Source: Capra hircus
Taxonomy: Eukaryota > Chordata > Mammalia > Artiodactyla > Bovidae
Assembly (NCBI RefSeq): GCF_001704415.2
Contig: NC_030817.1
Coordinates: 55,599,550-55,663,549, forward strand
Reading direction: 5' to 3'
Length of the DNA: 64,000 nucleotides
Shown: one piece after another, positions 1-11,234 of the stretch
Layout: each line of letters opens with the position of its first letter
Numbering within the stretch: position 1 is the stretch's first letter
The notes under the pieces: generated by a model
Seen by the model: only the letters and a program-made list of their open reading frames with translations
The model's database searches: none
What the model was told of the DNA's origin: nothing
Made by a program: the position numbers and the translations under genes

Positions 1-30
1 AGTCGGACACGACTGAAGTGACTTAGCCTT
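1..30 (+). mobile_element. Bov-tA SINE, 3' tail, cut by window edge
   Basis: The first bases match the conserved 3' end of Bov-tA (agtcggacacgactgaagtg followed by acttagc). The body lies outside the window. Confidence 0.85.
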
Positions 31-584
31 AGCCTCTATGCCCGTGGATGACACGTGCAGCCTCTTCCAGTCTTAGAGGCACAATTTCTGTGTCCTAGAG
101 TCACTGTTTCTTGTCTACTGTTTCTTGTTGAGTGGAGTGTCTCCTCCACTCAACCATTCCATTTTGGGCAGCTGTACCTTTGAATTGTATATTCTTGGAG
201 TTGGTAATAATTCTATTCTTTCATCCCTGCAAAGGTTTCCATGAGTTACCTATAACTTGACTCCGAATGTTAGAACCAAGAAGCAACAGTTTACTGTGTC
301 ATAATTAGGTAGCTGCTGTTCCCATGGCAGTCAGATTATGTAGTGGCTATATCTCCTCCTCTCTCAGCCTGATGTCTTCACGCCTAGGCCCTGTGATGCA
401 GCACATGTGAGTGGATCCTCCCTTGCACACAGCCCCAGCAGTCTTGAGTCTTCTTCTAGACTCTGCCTTCTCATCCCTACTGGGAACCCACTTTATTTTT
501 GGAGGTCTCACTGGCACAGGCTTCAGCAAGAACTGATTTCTGCGTGTGCTACCTGCCTGTGAGCTAGTGCTGATGGCCAGGAGA
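31..584. other. Unique sequence, no feature seen
   Basis: I see no repeat, coding-like exon or RNA gene here. A 60-codon open frame on the minus strand (347-529) has no recognisable domain or splice context and is treated as chance. Confidence 0.4.
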
Positions 585-614
585 AGTTTGTTGTTGTTGT
601 TGTTGTTGTTGTTT
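585..614. repeat. (GTT)n microsatellite
   Basis: About nine consecutive GTT units ending in a short T run. It is not attached to a recognised SINE tail. Confidence 0.9.
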
Positions 615-677
615 TCTGCTGTTGGAAAGTAGCTTCAGATTCTGGTGTCTGTAAAGGGGCAGTAGCCTGGTCTTTGA

Positions 678-897
678 CGTTGTTGTTGGTTAAACACTAA
701 GTCATGTCCGAATCTTTTGCGAGCCCGTGGATTATAGCTTGCCAGGCTTCTCTGTCCGTGAGATTTTCCAGGCAAGAATACTGGAGTGGGTTGCCATTTC
801 GTCTCCAGGGGATCTTCCTGAACCAGAGATTGAGCCCACATCTCCTGTCTAGGCAGGCAGATTCTTCACCACTGAGTCACCAGTGAAGCCCAATTGA
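678..897 (-). mobile_element. Bov-tA SINE, nearly full length
   Basis: Reads as the reverse complement of Bov-tA: the conserved 3' block comes first, then the ggcaagaatactggagtggg core, the tRNA-like head and a gaagccc end. A 7-bp TSD (tctttga) lies at 671-677 and 898-904. The tRNA-like head is degenerate and is not a tRNA gene. Confidence 0.9.
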
Positions 898-904
898 TCT
901 TTGA

Positions 905-1110
905 TCTTAACCACCATCTAATGAGGACCTGATGTGTTAGGTACCTCGGTACTAGAGGCCTGGTATCTATGGAAATCTTCACACCAGCCCCATGAAACAG
1001 ATGTTACCCTTGACATTTTGTATACCATGAAGTTGAGAATCTCAATGAGAGCTATCCAAGGTCTCCACTGGGAAGTGCTTCTTAGATTCTGGCCCAGGCT
1101 GGGGGCATGG
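905..1110 (-). mobile_element. MIR SINE, degraded
   Basis: The pattern resembles antisense MIR (agatgttaccc, then gaagttgagaatctcaatgagag, then ccaaggtc and ctgggaagtg, in the order of the MIR core). Divergence is high, so the limits are approximate. Confidence 0.45.
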
Positions 1111-1474
1111 TGCCAGCTGTAATTTTATAGATTAGAAAAGACTTCTGTCTCTTGCATGCTTTCTTCAACAAACCTCTATCTTCCCCCCAAAAATTCCTGC
1201 TGCTCTAGGAGAATCAGCTCTGTTTTAGTTCCCATCTTCAACCTTGTGGCTGCACTGTGTGATCAGGGACTCTTTATACAGAATGACTGGAAATTGGAAA
1301 GTACTTACCTGCTTAATGTCCCTTTTGTGAATTCAAAGCGATAAAGAGGGCGTTATACTCTTTGTCGTGCTGGCAAAGTGGAAAGGAGCTTTATCAATGG
1401 TGGTTATTGATCTAAGAGTTTTCTTAGACCTTCAAGTATCTGTGTGTGAGTTAGGTGCATTTGATTATCTTTTT

Positions 1475-1639
1475 TGAAAGTATTTATTCATTACTTATTT
1501 GGCTGTGCTGTGTCTTAGTGGCGGTATATGGTATCTTTAATTGCATATGGGATCCAGTTTCCCTGACTAGAGTTTGAACTTGTGCCCCCTGCATTGAGAG
1601 CATGGAGCCTTAGCCGCTGGACCACCAGGTGAATTCTCC
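1475..1639 (-). mobile_element. CHR-type tRNA-derived SINE
   Basis: The A/T-rich tail is at the left (tatttattcattacttattt), followed by ggctgtgctgtgtcttag and ending in ctggaccaccaggtgaattc, the reverse complement of the CHR head. It is diverged, so older than the nearby Bov-tA copies. Confidence 0.8.
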
Positions 1640-2129
1640 GATTATTTTAATATAAGGTGTGTTTTGTTAGTTATTTTAGAAAGATTGGAGAGACAATCGG
1701 GTTGTACTTTGAACACACTTTACTTTCACTCATGAATGCACTGGTTGGAGTAAATCGTTTGGCTTAACTGTATTTAGTGAGTTCCTGTTATGACAGTGAC
1801 CAGATGGATGGCTGTTGGGTCCACACAGTGTTGGCCTTCTCCCTTCTCTGGGATGCTTGCCTTCTTACTAAATAGACCCCAGGTGGAGCTTTAATAGTGG
1901 AACCAGCAGTCTTTCCACTGCCTACCATGGAGCTGGTCATCTGCTTTCTGTGTCATAGCCCATTGAGGTATCAGTGGCCGCGGATGGAGTTCCTCTCTGT
2001 CTCCTCTGCTAGGTCAAGGTGGTGGCATTAACATGGGCTCCTCAGTGCAAATAGTGCTTATTCTCCAAACATCTTGACCTATTTTGTGCATGTTCCCGAA
2101 ATAAGCATGAAAGAGATGTCTTTAGAACA
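1640..2129. other. Unique sequence, no feature seen
   Basis: No repeat or coding signal recognised. Confidence 0.4.
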
Positions 2130-2252
2130 ATGCCTGGGCATGGCAACCCTCTTCAGTGTTCTTGCCTGGAAAATCCCATGGACAGAAGAGCCTGGTGGGC
2201 TACAATCCTTAGGGTCACAAAGAGTTGGATACGACTGAATGACTTAGCATGC
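2130..2252 (+). mobile_element. Bov-tA SINE, 5'-truncated
   Basis: Only the 3' half is present, from the ggcatggcaaccc block through the ttggatacgactgaatgac end. It runs into a short alternating GCAT tail (about 2248-2261). The tRNA-like head is missing. Confidence 0.85.
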
Positions 2253-2386
2253 ATGCATGCTTGTTTGTTTATAGAGGAACTGAGTTTAGTGACATTGAGA
2301 CTGAATGAATAGAGAGGGGTCAATATTTCCCTTGTTGAAGTGGTGATCAGAGGTGAATTCTCACATTTCAGTTAGATAATGATTAT

Positions 2387-2534
2387 TCCAAGATGGCATC
2401 ACTGACCTGATGGACGTGAGTTTGAGTGAACTCCGGGAGATGGTGATGGACAGGGAGGCCTGATGGGCTGCGATTCATGGGGTCGCAAAGAGTCAGATAC
2501 GACTGAGCGACTTAACTGAACTGAGTCCAAGATG
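2387..2534 (+). mobile_element. BovB (RTE) LINE 3' end with 9-bp TSD
   Basis: A very short 5'-truncated BovB insertion. The last ~130 bases of BovB (ggcatcactgacctgatgg through gagtcagatacgactgagcg and an ACTGA-type end) lie between exact 9-bp TSDs, tccaagatg, at 2387-2395 and 2526-2534. BovB typically ends in such short repeats instead of a long poly-A. Confidence 0.9.
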
Positions 2535-3870
2535 ACCTTACCATCATCTTGCAAAGATAAATTCTGACTTGGCAATTTGTTATTCATCTATCAATTGATG
2601 GGTTGTCAGGGTAGGAAAGTGTGCTAAATGAACAGAGCTGTAATACACAGGAGATAATTTTGGTTCCATTTTACAAAAATCATTGATCTTCAGTTTTACA
2701 TTCAAGTGATACTTGAGCAAAAGTGATTTGGGGGAAAAGTCTCAGGATAATTTAAATCTTGGTTAATGTTTTATCGCATGCCTAGAAACATAGCTTCTAG
2801 AAGACTGGGATAGAACCCAACCCTTGAGCAAGAGAGGGAAATAAGTGACATTTAAGAAGTCTCTTTTATTAGTCTTTTATGACCTGATTCTAAACATTCC
2901 CCAAGTACGTTTTATAGTTGTCCATTTATTTACCTCTAAGGAGTGAAGAATGACTTGATTTCCGCTACAGGAGAGCATTTGGCTTAGGCATCTGGGTCAC
3001 ACAGGATTCTTGGTTCCTTTTTCTGTCCCACTGGAGAGTTTAACACAGGCCTGGGGGATAAGCTGTGAGGAGCAAGGCCCTTGTCCTCTCTGGTGGCCAC
3101 TGTTCAAGAAACTCGAATTCAGAGGAGGCACAGTCAATGCTCTGAGCTAGGAAAGACAGAAATAAGAATTGGCCCTGGAGCACGCAATGACATCGTTGTG
3201 TTTGGTCTGCAAATTTCCAGGAAGAAAGAAGTTCCAGGAAGAGTGCAGGGGCATCAGTGACAAATGTTCGGGAAGAGAGTCAGTTCAGAGAAAGATGTGG
3301 CTATTTCTTATAGGCTAGAACAGCCTTCCAAGAGAAAGGAGAATTTATTTCTGCCTTAACTGGTGTAAGTTTTGCTGTGCATAGTGGAAAAGACTATAAA
3401 TCCTGATAGGTTAAACAAGATAGAAGTTTATTTTCTCTTACCCAGGATGATGATTTGAGGTGGGCCGGGCAGCTCACAGAGCTTGGGTTCCTTCCAGGAT
3501 TACTTGAAGGTGAACGTCTGTATCCAGGACTTAGGCAAAAATCCTTTCTAGACAAATTTGCCCCAGAATATCCCTTAGGCAGATGCCACCTTAGATGCCA
3601 GAATTCTAGCGCCCACTCAGTCCAACACAAGTCTCCCAGCACTGAAAGAACGTGCAGCTAAGCTGTTGGCTCCTGTGTATAAGGGCTGTGTCATAAACAA
3701 TATGATTACTTTCAGCATCCCAATAGGACCCCAAGAGGCATTTAGAAACTGGGCAAACCTGGGGAGCTATAAGTTCTTACGTCCCTCTGCTGGTCATTCT
3801 GGGGCTTATGTGCTCTGTGAGGACTGGGAATGAAATTGCCTGCCAGACTGATTTATTCATACCTCTATAT
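2535..3870. other. Unique sequence, no feature seen
   Basis: No repeat family recognised. Opposed open frames near 3394-3661 overlap on both strands and look like shared low stop density, not a gene. Confidence 0.4.
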
Positions 3871-4247
3871 TATGGAGACTTTCAGACATACCCAAAAGTT
3901 AAGAGAATTGTATGTGAGCTACATGCCCATCACTCAGGTTCAATGATGATTAATTCTTAGCTGGTCTTACATCACGTATACCTTCCTGTCTCCCACCAGT
4001 TACTTGGAGGCACTGCTATGCTATTTAATTTTTTCCTCTGTCAGTAGGTTTCATTATATGTCCCTAATCGATAAGACTTAAAAACATATCTATGAAACCT
4101 TATCACACCAAGAACATAGAAATTACCAATGCTTCCTTAATATCATTAAATATCAAATTAGTGTTCAAATTTCTTCTACTGCCTGTTTGTTTTTTTTTTA
4201 ATTTCTTTGAATCAGGATCCAAATAAGGTTTATTCATGGCAATCGGG

Positions 4248-4392
4248 GGCTTCCCTAATGGTCCAGTAGCTAAAACTCCTCACTACCAATGCAAGGGGTC
4301 CAGGTTCGATCCCTTGGTCAAGGAACTAGACCCCACATGCCACAACTAAGACCCAGTGCAGCCAAATAAGTAAATAAATAAGTATTTTTTTG
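4248..4392 (+). mobile_element. CHR-type SINE
   Basis: Starts ggcttccctaatggtccag, carries the box-B-like ggttcgatccc, then the agaccccacatgccacaac block and an (AAAT)n-type tail ending near 4392. It is inserted in the old LINE. Confidence 0.88.
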
Positions 4393-4507
4393 AAAATACA
4401 TTATAGTTGATTGACATCTTTCTAATCCCCTTTTGATCTACAGGTTACCCTTCTATCTTTTCCCACCCTTGTGATTTATTGGAGAAAGTGGCTGTTTATC
4501 CTTGACA

Positions 4508-4709
4508 GCAGAGATTCTCCACCTGGGATGATCTCTCTCTTCATTTGGCCTAGAGACAATTCTTATTGTCACTGCTCAGAGGTGCTACTGACATCTAGTG
4601 GGTAGAGGCCAAGGGTCCCGCTAAATAACCCACAGTACACAGACAGCCCCTCACAACAAAGGATTATGTGGCCCAAAATGTCAGTAGTGCTGAGGTTGAG
4701 AAACTGTGC
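4508..4709 (+). mobile_element. MER5A (hAT-Charlie nonautonomous DNA transposon)
   Basis: Near full length. The start (agagattctccacctggga) and end (tgaggttgagaaactgtg) are the imperfect terminal inverted repeats. Between them lie the characteristic ggtgctactgacatctagtg and cacaacaaaggattatgtgg blocks. It sits inside the old LINE 3' sequence, so it inserted later than that LINE. Confidence 0.88.
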
Positions 4710-5050
4710 TGTAGAAATTTTCACAGTCTGGATTTTCATCATTGATTCCCCATAGTGCCATTTATCATGTTCCTCTGTTCCTTGTGTTTGCTGTAATTTA
4801 TTCACTGAATCTCGAGTTTTGGTCAGCTTCATATATAGACTTTTGTTTTATTTGGCAAGACTATATCATAGGCAGGCTGTATATTTTCATTAAGAAAGAC
4901 AGTAAACAGTGGTCTTATTTTGTGATACTGTTGATCATTGATGACTATTACCTATGTCCCGATTCATTAGTGATTACAAAATAGTGATATGCCAATTCTG
5001 TCATTCCTTCCTTATTTATAAATGAGAATACTTACATAAGAAGAAATTTA

Positions 5051-5183
5051 GGGAGTTTCCTGGTGGTCCACTGGTTGGAACTCAGTGCTTTCACTGCTGG
5101 GGCCCCAGGTTCAATTCCTAATCAGGGAACTAAGATCCTGCAAGCAGTGTGGTGTGGCCAAAAAAAATAGAAAGGAAGGAAGA
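5051..5183 (+). mobile_element. CHR-type SINE
   Basis: Starts gggagtttcctggtggtcca and ends with an A-run and GAAA-rich tail. A possible 10-bp TSD with one mismatch is aagaaattta at 5041-5050 and aagacattta at 5184-5193. Confidence 0.85.
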
Positions 5184-5312
5184 AAGACATTTAATCACAA
5201 CTGTCTGTTTACCCTGAGATTCACCTAGAAATGTCAGGATAAATCCTTGATACTTTGTTGAAAAAGCAATGAGTTCTCTTTTGTAGGGTTATCTACAAGT
5301 TAACAGTGAGGT

Positions 5313-5366
5313 TGTTTTGTTTTGTTTTTTTTTTTTTTTTGGCTTTTTTTTTTTTCTTTTTTTCAG
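5313..5366. repeat. Poly-T tract, interrupted
   Basis: Two long T runs separated by ggc and a single c. No SINE body is seen beside it. Confidence 0.85.
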
Positions 5367-5682
5367 TGTAAATGTTACTGATGTCTTTCAATTTAATATT
5401 CTTATTGATACTCAAATTGTCCCATATTTGACCAGTGGAAACTAATGACCAAGTCATTTTGGCATAATTTGTGTTTTTGTCCTTTCTTGTATGACAAAAT
5501 GTGATTAGTTTTTCTTATCCATTTTACACCCCAAACTTGGATCCACTGCTTCTCTAAAAAACCCTAGTTCTTTTGAGTATTAAGAAGGTTCAATGTAGAA
5601 ACTAGGAATATTTATTACTACTGGATTTACTGTTATTCCTGGATCCTCTCAGTGAACTGAACTAGGGAGTAGGTACTGATGA

Positions 5683-5712
5683 ATGTGTGTGTGTGTGTGT
5701 ATGTGTACATAC
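5683..5712. repeat. (GT)n microsatellite
   Basis: About nine GT units followed by an imperfect atgtgtacatacaca extension, inside the old LINE. Confidence 0.85.
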
Positions 5713-6085
5713 ACAGAGATAAACTCATTATTAATTAATATTAATACTTCTGAGTGCAATTCAGATATACAGGCTTTTTACCTAGCTTTATCAACTTTGT
5801 ATTTTTTCATTCACCCAGATTTCTGTTTCAATAATGTTGTTATATTTTTTCATCTGCTTTATATCATGCTATGTGCACCATAGAGTATTTTAAAGACATT
5901 TGGAATAATTCTTCTCTGTCATTATACCACCAACTGGATATATAGTTAGGTTCGTTGCTTTCTTCCTTTCTTTTTTTTTTTTTGCTTTTAGGAAATTCTT
6001 TTTTTCAGTTTCAGTTTAAATAATTTTGCACAACATGGTCGAGGTTTCCATGTCTCATCGATAACATAAGGTGTATATGTTCAGA

Positions 6086-6107
6086 GGTGTTTGCTTATGC
6101 AAACACC
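6086..6107. repeat. Perfect 9-bp hairpin
   Basis: Arms ggtgtttgc and gcaaacacc around a ttat loop. It lies just left of the Bov-tA insertion at 6121. No function can be assigned. Confidence 0.7.
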
Positions 6108-6120
6108 CTTTTCCATCCTG

Positions 6121-6339
6121 GGTTTCCCAGACGTGATAGTGATAAAGAACCCTTCAGCCAATGCAGGAGACATAAGAGACAAGGGTTCAGTCCTGGGCTG
6201 GGAAGATCCCCTGGAGAAGGGCATGGCAACCCACTTCTGTATTCTTGCCTGGAGAATCGTTGGGCAGAGAAGTCTGGCGGACTACAGTCCGTAGGGTTGC
6301 ACAGAGTTGTACACGACTGAGGAACTGAGCACAGGTGCA
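6121..6339 (+). mobile_element. Bov-tA SINE with 11-bp TSD
   Basis: A full-length element from ggtttcccagacgtg to the gtacacgactgaggaactga end. Exact TSD tttccatcctg lies at 6110-6120 and 6340-6350. Confidence 0.93.
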
Positions 6340-6350
6340 TTTCCATCCTG

Positions 6351-6790
6351 TTTCCCTCCCTCCCCTTATGTAGCAATTGAAAAAGATAGGACTTCTTGCA
6401 CCTTTGAAAAAAATATCTCAGCAAATGGTTGTATGTTTTCATACTAATATTTAAGTCTCACCCATTTCTTAGGCAAATAGCAGTATGCTGTGCACACTCC
6501 CCTCCACCTTTCTTTTTTTCATTTACTCTCTCCTGGCTCCTGTTCTGTTGTGGTCATGGTGGTGTAATGTAGTGGTCATAGTGATGGAGTTCACCCCTTG
6601 GCACAGCTGTTCCATCCTCCATTGTGTGAACTGCCTTGACCTTGTTCGCGCTGCCCAGTTGGTGTACATTAGGATATTTTTCATCTTTTACTACTGTAAA
6701 TAGTGCTATGGAGAATACCTTTGGGCACTTTAAAAATGACTTTTCTCTTTTAACCTCATGGAATATAAATCTGCATGATCTCACTTTTTA
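6351..6790. mobile_element. Probable old LINE 3' sequence
   Basis: Phrases such as ttaggatatttttcatcttt and gtaaatagtgctatggagaa resemble old L1 3' consensus. The match is recalled and weak, and the limits are rough. Confidence 0.35.
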
Positions 6791-6823
6791 TGGAGAAAGA
6801 GAAGGATATCTAAAAGCTACTGG

Positions 6824-6995
6824 CGTGTGGGGGGAATTCCCTAGTGGTACAGGGAAATCCTAACAGGACTTGGTGCTTTCTCTGCCCTGTCCCAGGTTTA
6901 GTCCCTGGTCGAGGAACTGTTAATAAGATCCTGTAGCCAAGTGACTAAATAAATAAATAAAATAAGAGCAATAATAAATTTTAGAAAAAAAAACT
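6824..6995 (+). mobile_element. CHR-type SINE, diverged
   Basis: Contains ggaattccctagtggtacag, a ggtttagtccctggtcgagg box-B region and an (AAAT)n tail. A 13-bp TSD with two mismatches is taaaagctactgg at 6811-6823 and taaaagctgttgg at 6996-7008. Confidence 0.8.
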
Positions 6996-7008
6996 TAAAA
7001 GCTGTTGG

Positions 7009-8475
7009 AATTAAGTGGCGCTTTGGAGAAGGCAAGGAAGGAAAAGGAGTTAAGTTGGGGACAAATGGAGAAGAGCATTTCAGTGAAGTAGATGTTATGG
7101 CTTCAAATAAAAGAAAATAAGGCTTAGGAAGGTTGGTTAGATCCAAGTTTCCATGACCTGCACTGCCAGGCCAAGAGCTATGGATGCTACACCCCAAGCT
7201 AGGAGTTGGCAGTCATTTACCGTAAAGGACTAGGCTGTAAATATTTAAGTTACCATCTCTCTTGTAACTATTCAACTCTGCTGCTAGAATGCAAAATCAG
7301 CCATAGACAATTCATAAATAAATGAGTGTTTAATAAAACTAGATTTATGGACACTGAAATTTGTTTCACAGTTTTCACATGTCATGAAGTGTAATTCTTC
7401 TTTTAATTTTTTTCAACCATTCAAAAATGTAAAAACCATTCTTTGTGGGCTGTAGTTTGCAAACCTTTACTCTCGGTGTTGGGGAGCCAGAGGAAGTTCT
7501 CCAACACATCAGGACCTATTGGAAAGGATTGTTGATAATGGACTTAAAGAGGGCTTCGTCAGATGGAAGAAACCCAAGTCTGAGAGGCTATTGATGGTCA
7601 AGTGTGGATGTAGTTGGTAAGTGGCTACAAGAGTAGAAGTGGATTTCTTCTTTATAACCTGAGATTGGAGAATTACTGGGATGAGTGGATGCATTATGTT
7701 ATTTGGAAAGCATTACATTATTTGATATGAAATCATATTTACTTTTTAAAGCTGTGCTCTTTAATTTGCCACAGGTTATACAACAAGAGAGCCAAACCCA
7801 CCATCCCATATTATGTGGACTTGGGCAAAATTGCCTCATTCTTTGCCTCTTCCTCCTCCAGCCACCCTCATCCCCCACCAAAAAACTGAGCCCAGTTCAT
7901 TGTTGAACCTTTTATATCAGCTGTCCTGTATATCTTGTTTCCTATGACATTTGTAGGCTAACCATTGAAAACACAGTATTTTGTTTGTAGGAGGAAAATC
8001 AAAGAGGATGTAAATGAAAAATGCATTTTCATATAATGGAAATTATTAGAGCAACTTTTAAAATGTCACTGCAGATTAATGCAGACAAGAAGGAGCTGAA
8101 TATATTAGAAAGTAGGTCAAGTTATCTCATGTTTATGAATGAGGTGAATTACAATGTAGGTTCAGGTTTATAAAATGGTGTGAAACAATGGTGTATAAGC
8201 ATTACCCTGGCCCAAATGATATTGTACCAAAATATAATGAAAATAGATTGAGTTTGTTTCTTTATCCTTTGTGGTTAAGTATTTTATACCTAATATTTTG
8301 CAAATTTAATAAAGTAGTAGAAGTGATGAGCTGCTTCTTATTGCTCACATTTCCTGTATTAGACACAGGATCTCCTCCAGGGAGTTAGAGCTGAAGTAGG
8401 TTTAAGTCTGGAGGCAAGTGCTTCTAGGATCCTTGGAAGGTTTGGAGGAGAAAGTTCTAGGCTAAGGCCCCAGCA
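7009..8475. other. Unique sequence, no feature seen
   Basis: AT-rich sequence with no recognisable repeat, exon or RNA gene. Short open frames of 60-73 codons on both strands have no domain. Confidence 0.4.
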
Positions 8476-8478
8476 TAC

Positions 8479-8501
8479 ACCCCACCCCACCCCACCCCAC
8501 C
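8479..8501. repeat. (CCCCA)n microsatellite
   Basis: Four to five tandem CCCCA units. There are no spacers, so it is not a CRISPR array. Confidence 0.9.
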
Positions 8502-8654
8502 TTAAGAATCCTCATCTCCTGCCAGAATCTGGAAAGCTGCCCTGGCTACTGCTGTGGGAAGGTCTTTAATGAGGAACCCAGTAAGTACTGGGTGAGCGGT
8601 AGATACTCAAGTGAATGGCTGGCTCCTGCTCTGTGCCTCCTGTGAAAAGAAATG

Positions 8655-8968
8655 GCTTCTAAAGAGATTCGTGGACTTGAGAACGAACTTGTGATTGCCG
8701 GGGAAGGTGCGGGAGAAGGAATAGTTAGGGAGTTTGGGATAGACCTGAACACACTGCTGTATTTAAAATGGATAACCAGCAAGGACCTACAGGATAGCAC
8801 AGGGAATTCTGCTCAGTGTTAGGTGGCAGCGTGAATGGAAGGGGCGTTTGGGGGAGAATGAATCCGTATGGATGGCTGAGTCCCTTGGCTGTCCACCTGA
8901 AACTATCATAACATTGTTCATTGGTTATACCCCAGTACTTTATGTGAGAATTGGACCATAAAAAAGGC
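8655..8968 (+). mobile_element. L1 3' end (ruminant type)
   Basis: The ordered 3' UTR blocks gttagggagtttgggataga, ctgctgtatttaaaatggat, ggatagcacagggaattctg and ctgaaactatcataacattg run to a short A-run. This is the classic artiodactyl L1 3' UTR. It is heavily 5'-truncated and carries no open frame. Confidence 0.85.
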
Positions 8969-9365
8969 TGAGTCACCTGTGAAGCTGTCTCATTGGCAGA
9001 GTCTATGGGCCTTTGGGCGCCACAGTGGCAAAAGAGCCTGAGCATCATGTTAGCTTTGTAGCCTCCCTATACAAGTGAGCCAATTGCTGTATTTGCCACA
9101 GTTCCAAACTGCAGGAAATGCCTCTTCAGATACATAGGCCACCACCGCTAGGTGTAAAAGGACAGAATATCTGATTTTTCCTTCCTTGGCTACGTGTGGT
9201 CTGTTTGGATAGACTTGCATAGTGATCATAGTAACTAGTCTTACTAGTGTTGCACAGGGTTCCTGGTTGTTAGTATTAGTAGTAGTATAAGTAATATTGC
9301 TGGTGACTGATAAAACTTAGGCAACATCTGCCATGTCATAAAGATTTTCTTCAGCTTGATATTAT

Positions 9366-9570
9366 CGCTGGTGGCCCAGACGGTAAAGTATCTGCCTGCA
9401 GTGCAGGAGACCTGGGTTTGATCTCTGGGTCGGGAAGATCCCCTGGAGAAGGAAATGGCAACCCACTCCAGTACCCTTGCCTGGAAAATTCCATGGACAG
9501 AGGAGGTTTGTAGACTACAGTCCAGGGGGTCCCAAAGAGTTGGACATGACTGAGGGGCTTCACTTTACTT
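9366..9570 (+). mobile_element. Bov-tA SINE
   Basis: Runs from gctggtggcccagacggtaa through the gggaagatcccctggagaag core to ttggacatgactgagg. Nearly full length, with diverged ends. Confidence 0.92.
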
Positions 9571-9904
9571 CATTAATATTTTGAGTAATATTAGGAAAGG
9601 AACACCTATCATTCAACAGGGAGAAGTTCAGTGATGGTGGAATCCAGGCCTGGAGGACAGTATTTCATTTTCCCCGTGAAGGATGGTAAATTAAAGTATT
9701 GTCTTGGTCATCCGTTACTTTAGCATTGGTTGTTCTAACCTGAACATAAGATCAGTGAAGCAGGATGATTTTATACCATGGTTTGGTCGGCTAGCTTCCT
9801 CACTACCAGATTCTTCTGTGAATGTTTTAAGCTGACACTCCCTTTCTCCTTCTGAATAAGAATAGTCATTTATAAGGGAGTAACTAGACTTGTTACTTCA
9901 GAAA

Positions 9905-10115
9905 GAAGGTCATTATTTGGAAGTTGGGCAGATTTTGGTTCAAGTCTTTATTTCACCATTTGCCTGATTTACAAATTGGGTGTAATTGACCTTTCTGCTG
10001 CTATGAAGAATGGAAATAATAGCATCCTCCCCACAACATTTGTTGTAAGACACTGTTCAGCACAGGCCTGGCCCGCAGCCAGCACTCCGTGGTGGGCTGC
10101 AGCTATTGGTGTGGT
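9905..10115 (+). mobile_element. Probable MIR SINE, degraded
   Basis: A MIR-like order can be followed: ttcaagtctttatttcacca, ggaaataatagcatcctccc, aacatttgttgtaagacact and a cagcacaggcctggc block. Strongly diverged. Confidence 0.45.
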
Positions 10116-10760
10116 GGCATCACCAGTACCAGCCCGGCCTGAAGGGTCCTCGATCTTCTCATCTCCTGATGTTCTCACCTGTGGCCCTGGGTCCCATGAA
10201 TGTTGCTTCCTTTTTGTGCTTGTGGGCCTTCTCCTGCCCTTCAAGTGTTCTTAGACTGTCGTTCGTCTCAGGGAAAGATCTCTGTGAATGGTTAGTAGGC
10301 ATCAGAGCCATCCTGGGGTCACTAGAAGTCATGATAGCTTTTCATTTGTCATCTAGACATCAAGTGCTCTTTCTGAGCCTGGAAAGGTTGGTGGCACTCC
10401 CCACCCCTTAATTAGATTACTGATTCCATTTCAATTATGGTTTTTAGCTAAACTTGCCTTAATTCCATTGCATTTGTTTTCTTTTACTTGACTCCGTGTT
10501 TCCTTTGACTCCCAGCAGGACCTAAATGAAAGTGGGTGACCCTAGCTGGGACCATATTATTAATAGCCTCTATTTTTAGTGAAGCCTCCAGAATGGCCAG
10601 GTTTTAGTAGAGTTTTAGGGTAAATATAAGAAATAATAAATGAAAGATCATTCCATACCATTGTGTGTCATGTGAGTTTCTATAAATGTTCCTCGTTTGG
10701 TTTTTGGTTTTCACTTGTTCTTTCTTTCTTAGAGTTTAATCTGACTTTCCCCAGCCCTTG

Positions 10761-10762
<2 letters not shown>
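10116..10762. other. Unique sequence, no feature seen
   Basis: No repeat or coding signal recognised. A 101-codon open frame (10106-10411, plus) has no domain and no splice context. Confidence 0.4.
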
Positions 10763-10833
<71 letters not shown>

Positions 10834-10891
10834 TGTCTGTCTGTCTGTCTGTCTGTGTGTGTCTGTGTGTATCTGGGTCTGTCTGTCTGTT
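10763..10891. repeat. Compound microsatellite (GT)35(CTGT)6 plus imperfect GT/CTGT
   Basis: Thirty-five uninterrupted GT units span 10763-10832. Six CTGT units follow, then imperfect GTGT/CTGT sequence to about 10891. The Cys-Val open frames across it are artefacts. The uncut length suggests a highly polymorphic locus. Confidence 0.97.
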
Positions 10892-11234
10892 CCTGGGCAA
10901 GCCCACTGCCCCACTATATTTGAGTTTACTATCAGTACACCATGGGCAGTGTGCCCCACACCTTAAATAAAGTGGCATCAAGTCCTAGTGTGGCATGTGA
11001 TAGAGGGAACCACTTTGTACTTGATTGTGAGCAACTGTGTTTCCCTTCTTCCACTTTAATATCTAACCTCAAAGACCTTGACCTTGAACTGCTAATTACT
11101 TTGTGCAGACCCTCTCTGACATTTTGAAGCGTTTGCCAGAGGTTTTAGTCACATGCTTAATACTTCTGTATATCTGAAGATTTGAGTCTGTGTTAGATAA
11201 TAGGTCAGTCTGTTGTCCCCTCATCTAAGTGATA
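10892..11234. other. Unique sequence, no feature seen
   Basis: No repeat or coding signal recognised. Confidence 0.4.

Larger units (their letters stand above)
3875..5900. mobile_element. Ancient mammalian LINE (old L1 type) 3' sequence, interrupted
   Basis: Blocks such as gtgttcaaatttcttctact, gaatcaggatccaaataagg, catgttcctctgttcc and attgatactcaaattgtccc follow the order of an old L1 3' UTR that I recall from other mammals. It is split by CHR SINEs (4248-4392, 5051-5183) and by MER5A (4508-4709). Reading across these insertions restores the order. The subfamily and orientation are not settled. Confidence 0.6.

Noticed and set aside
8479..8501. CRISPR-like short repeats
   Set aside because: A simple CCCCA tandem repeat without spacers, in an animal genome.
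9366..9570. tRNA gene in Bov-tA or CHR heads
   Set aside because: The box-B-like ggttcgatcc words are the tRNA-derived heads of SINEs. No cloverleaf can be formed, and every instance is followed by a SINE body.
10663..10981. Several open frames rich in Cys-Val or Thr-His
   Set aside because: They are translations of the GT/CTGT microsatellite in different frames, not proteins.
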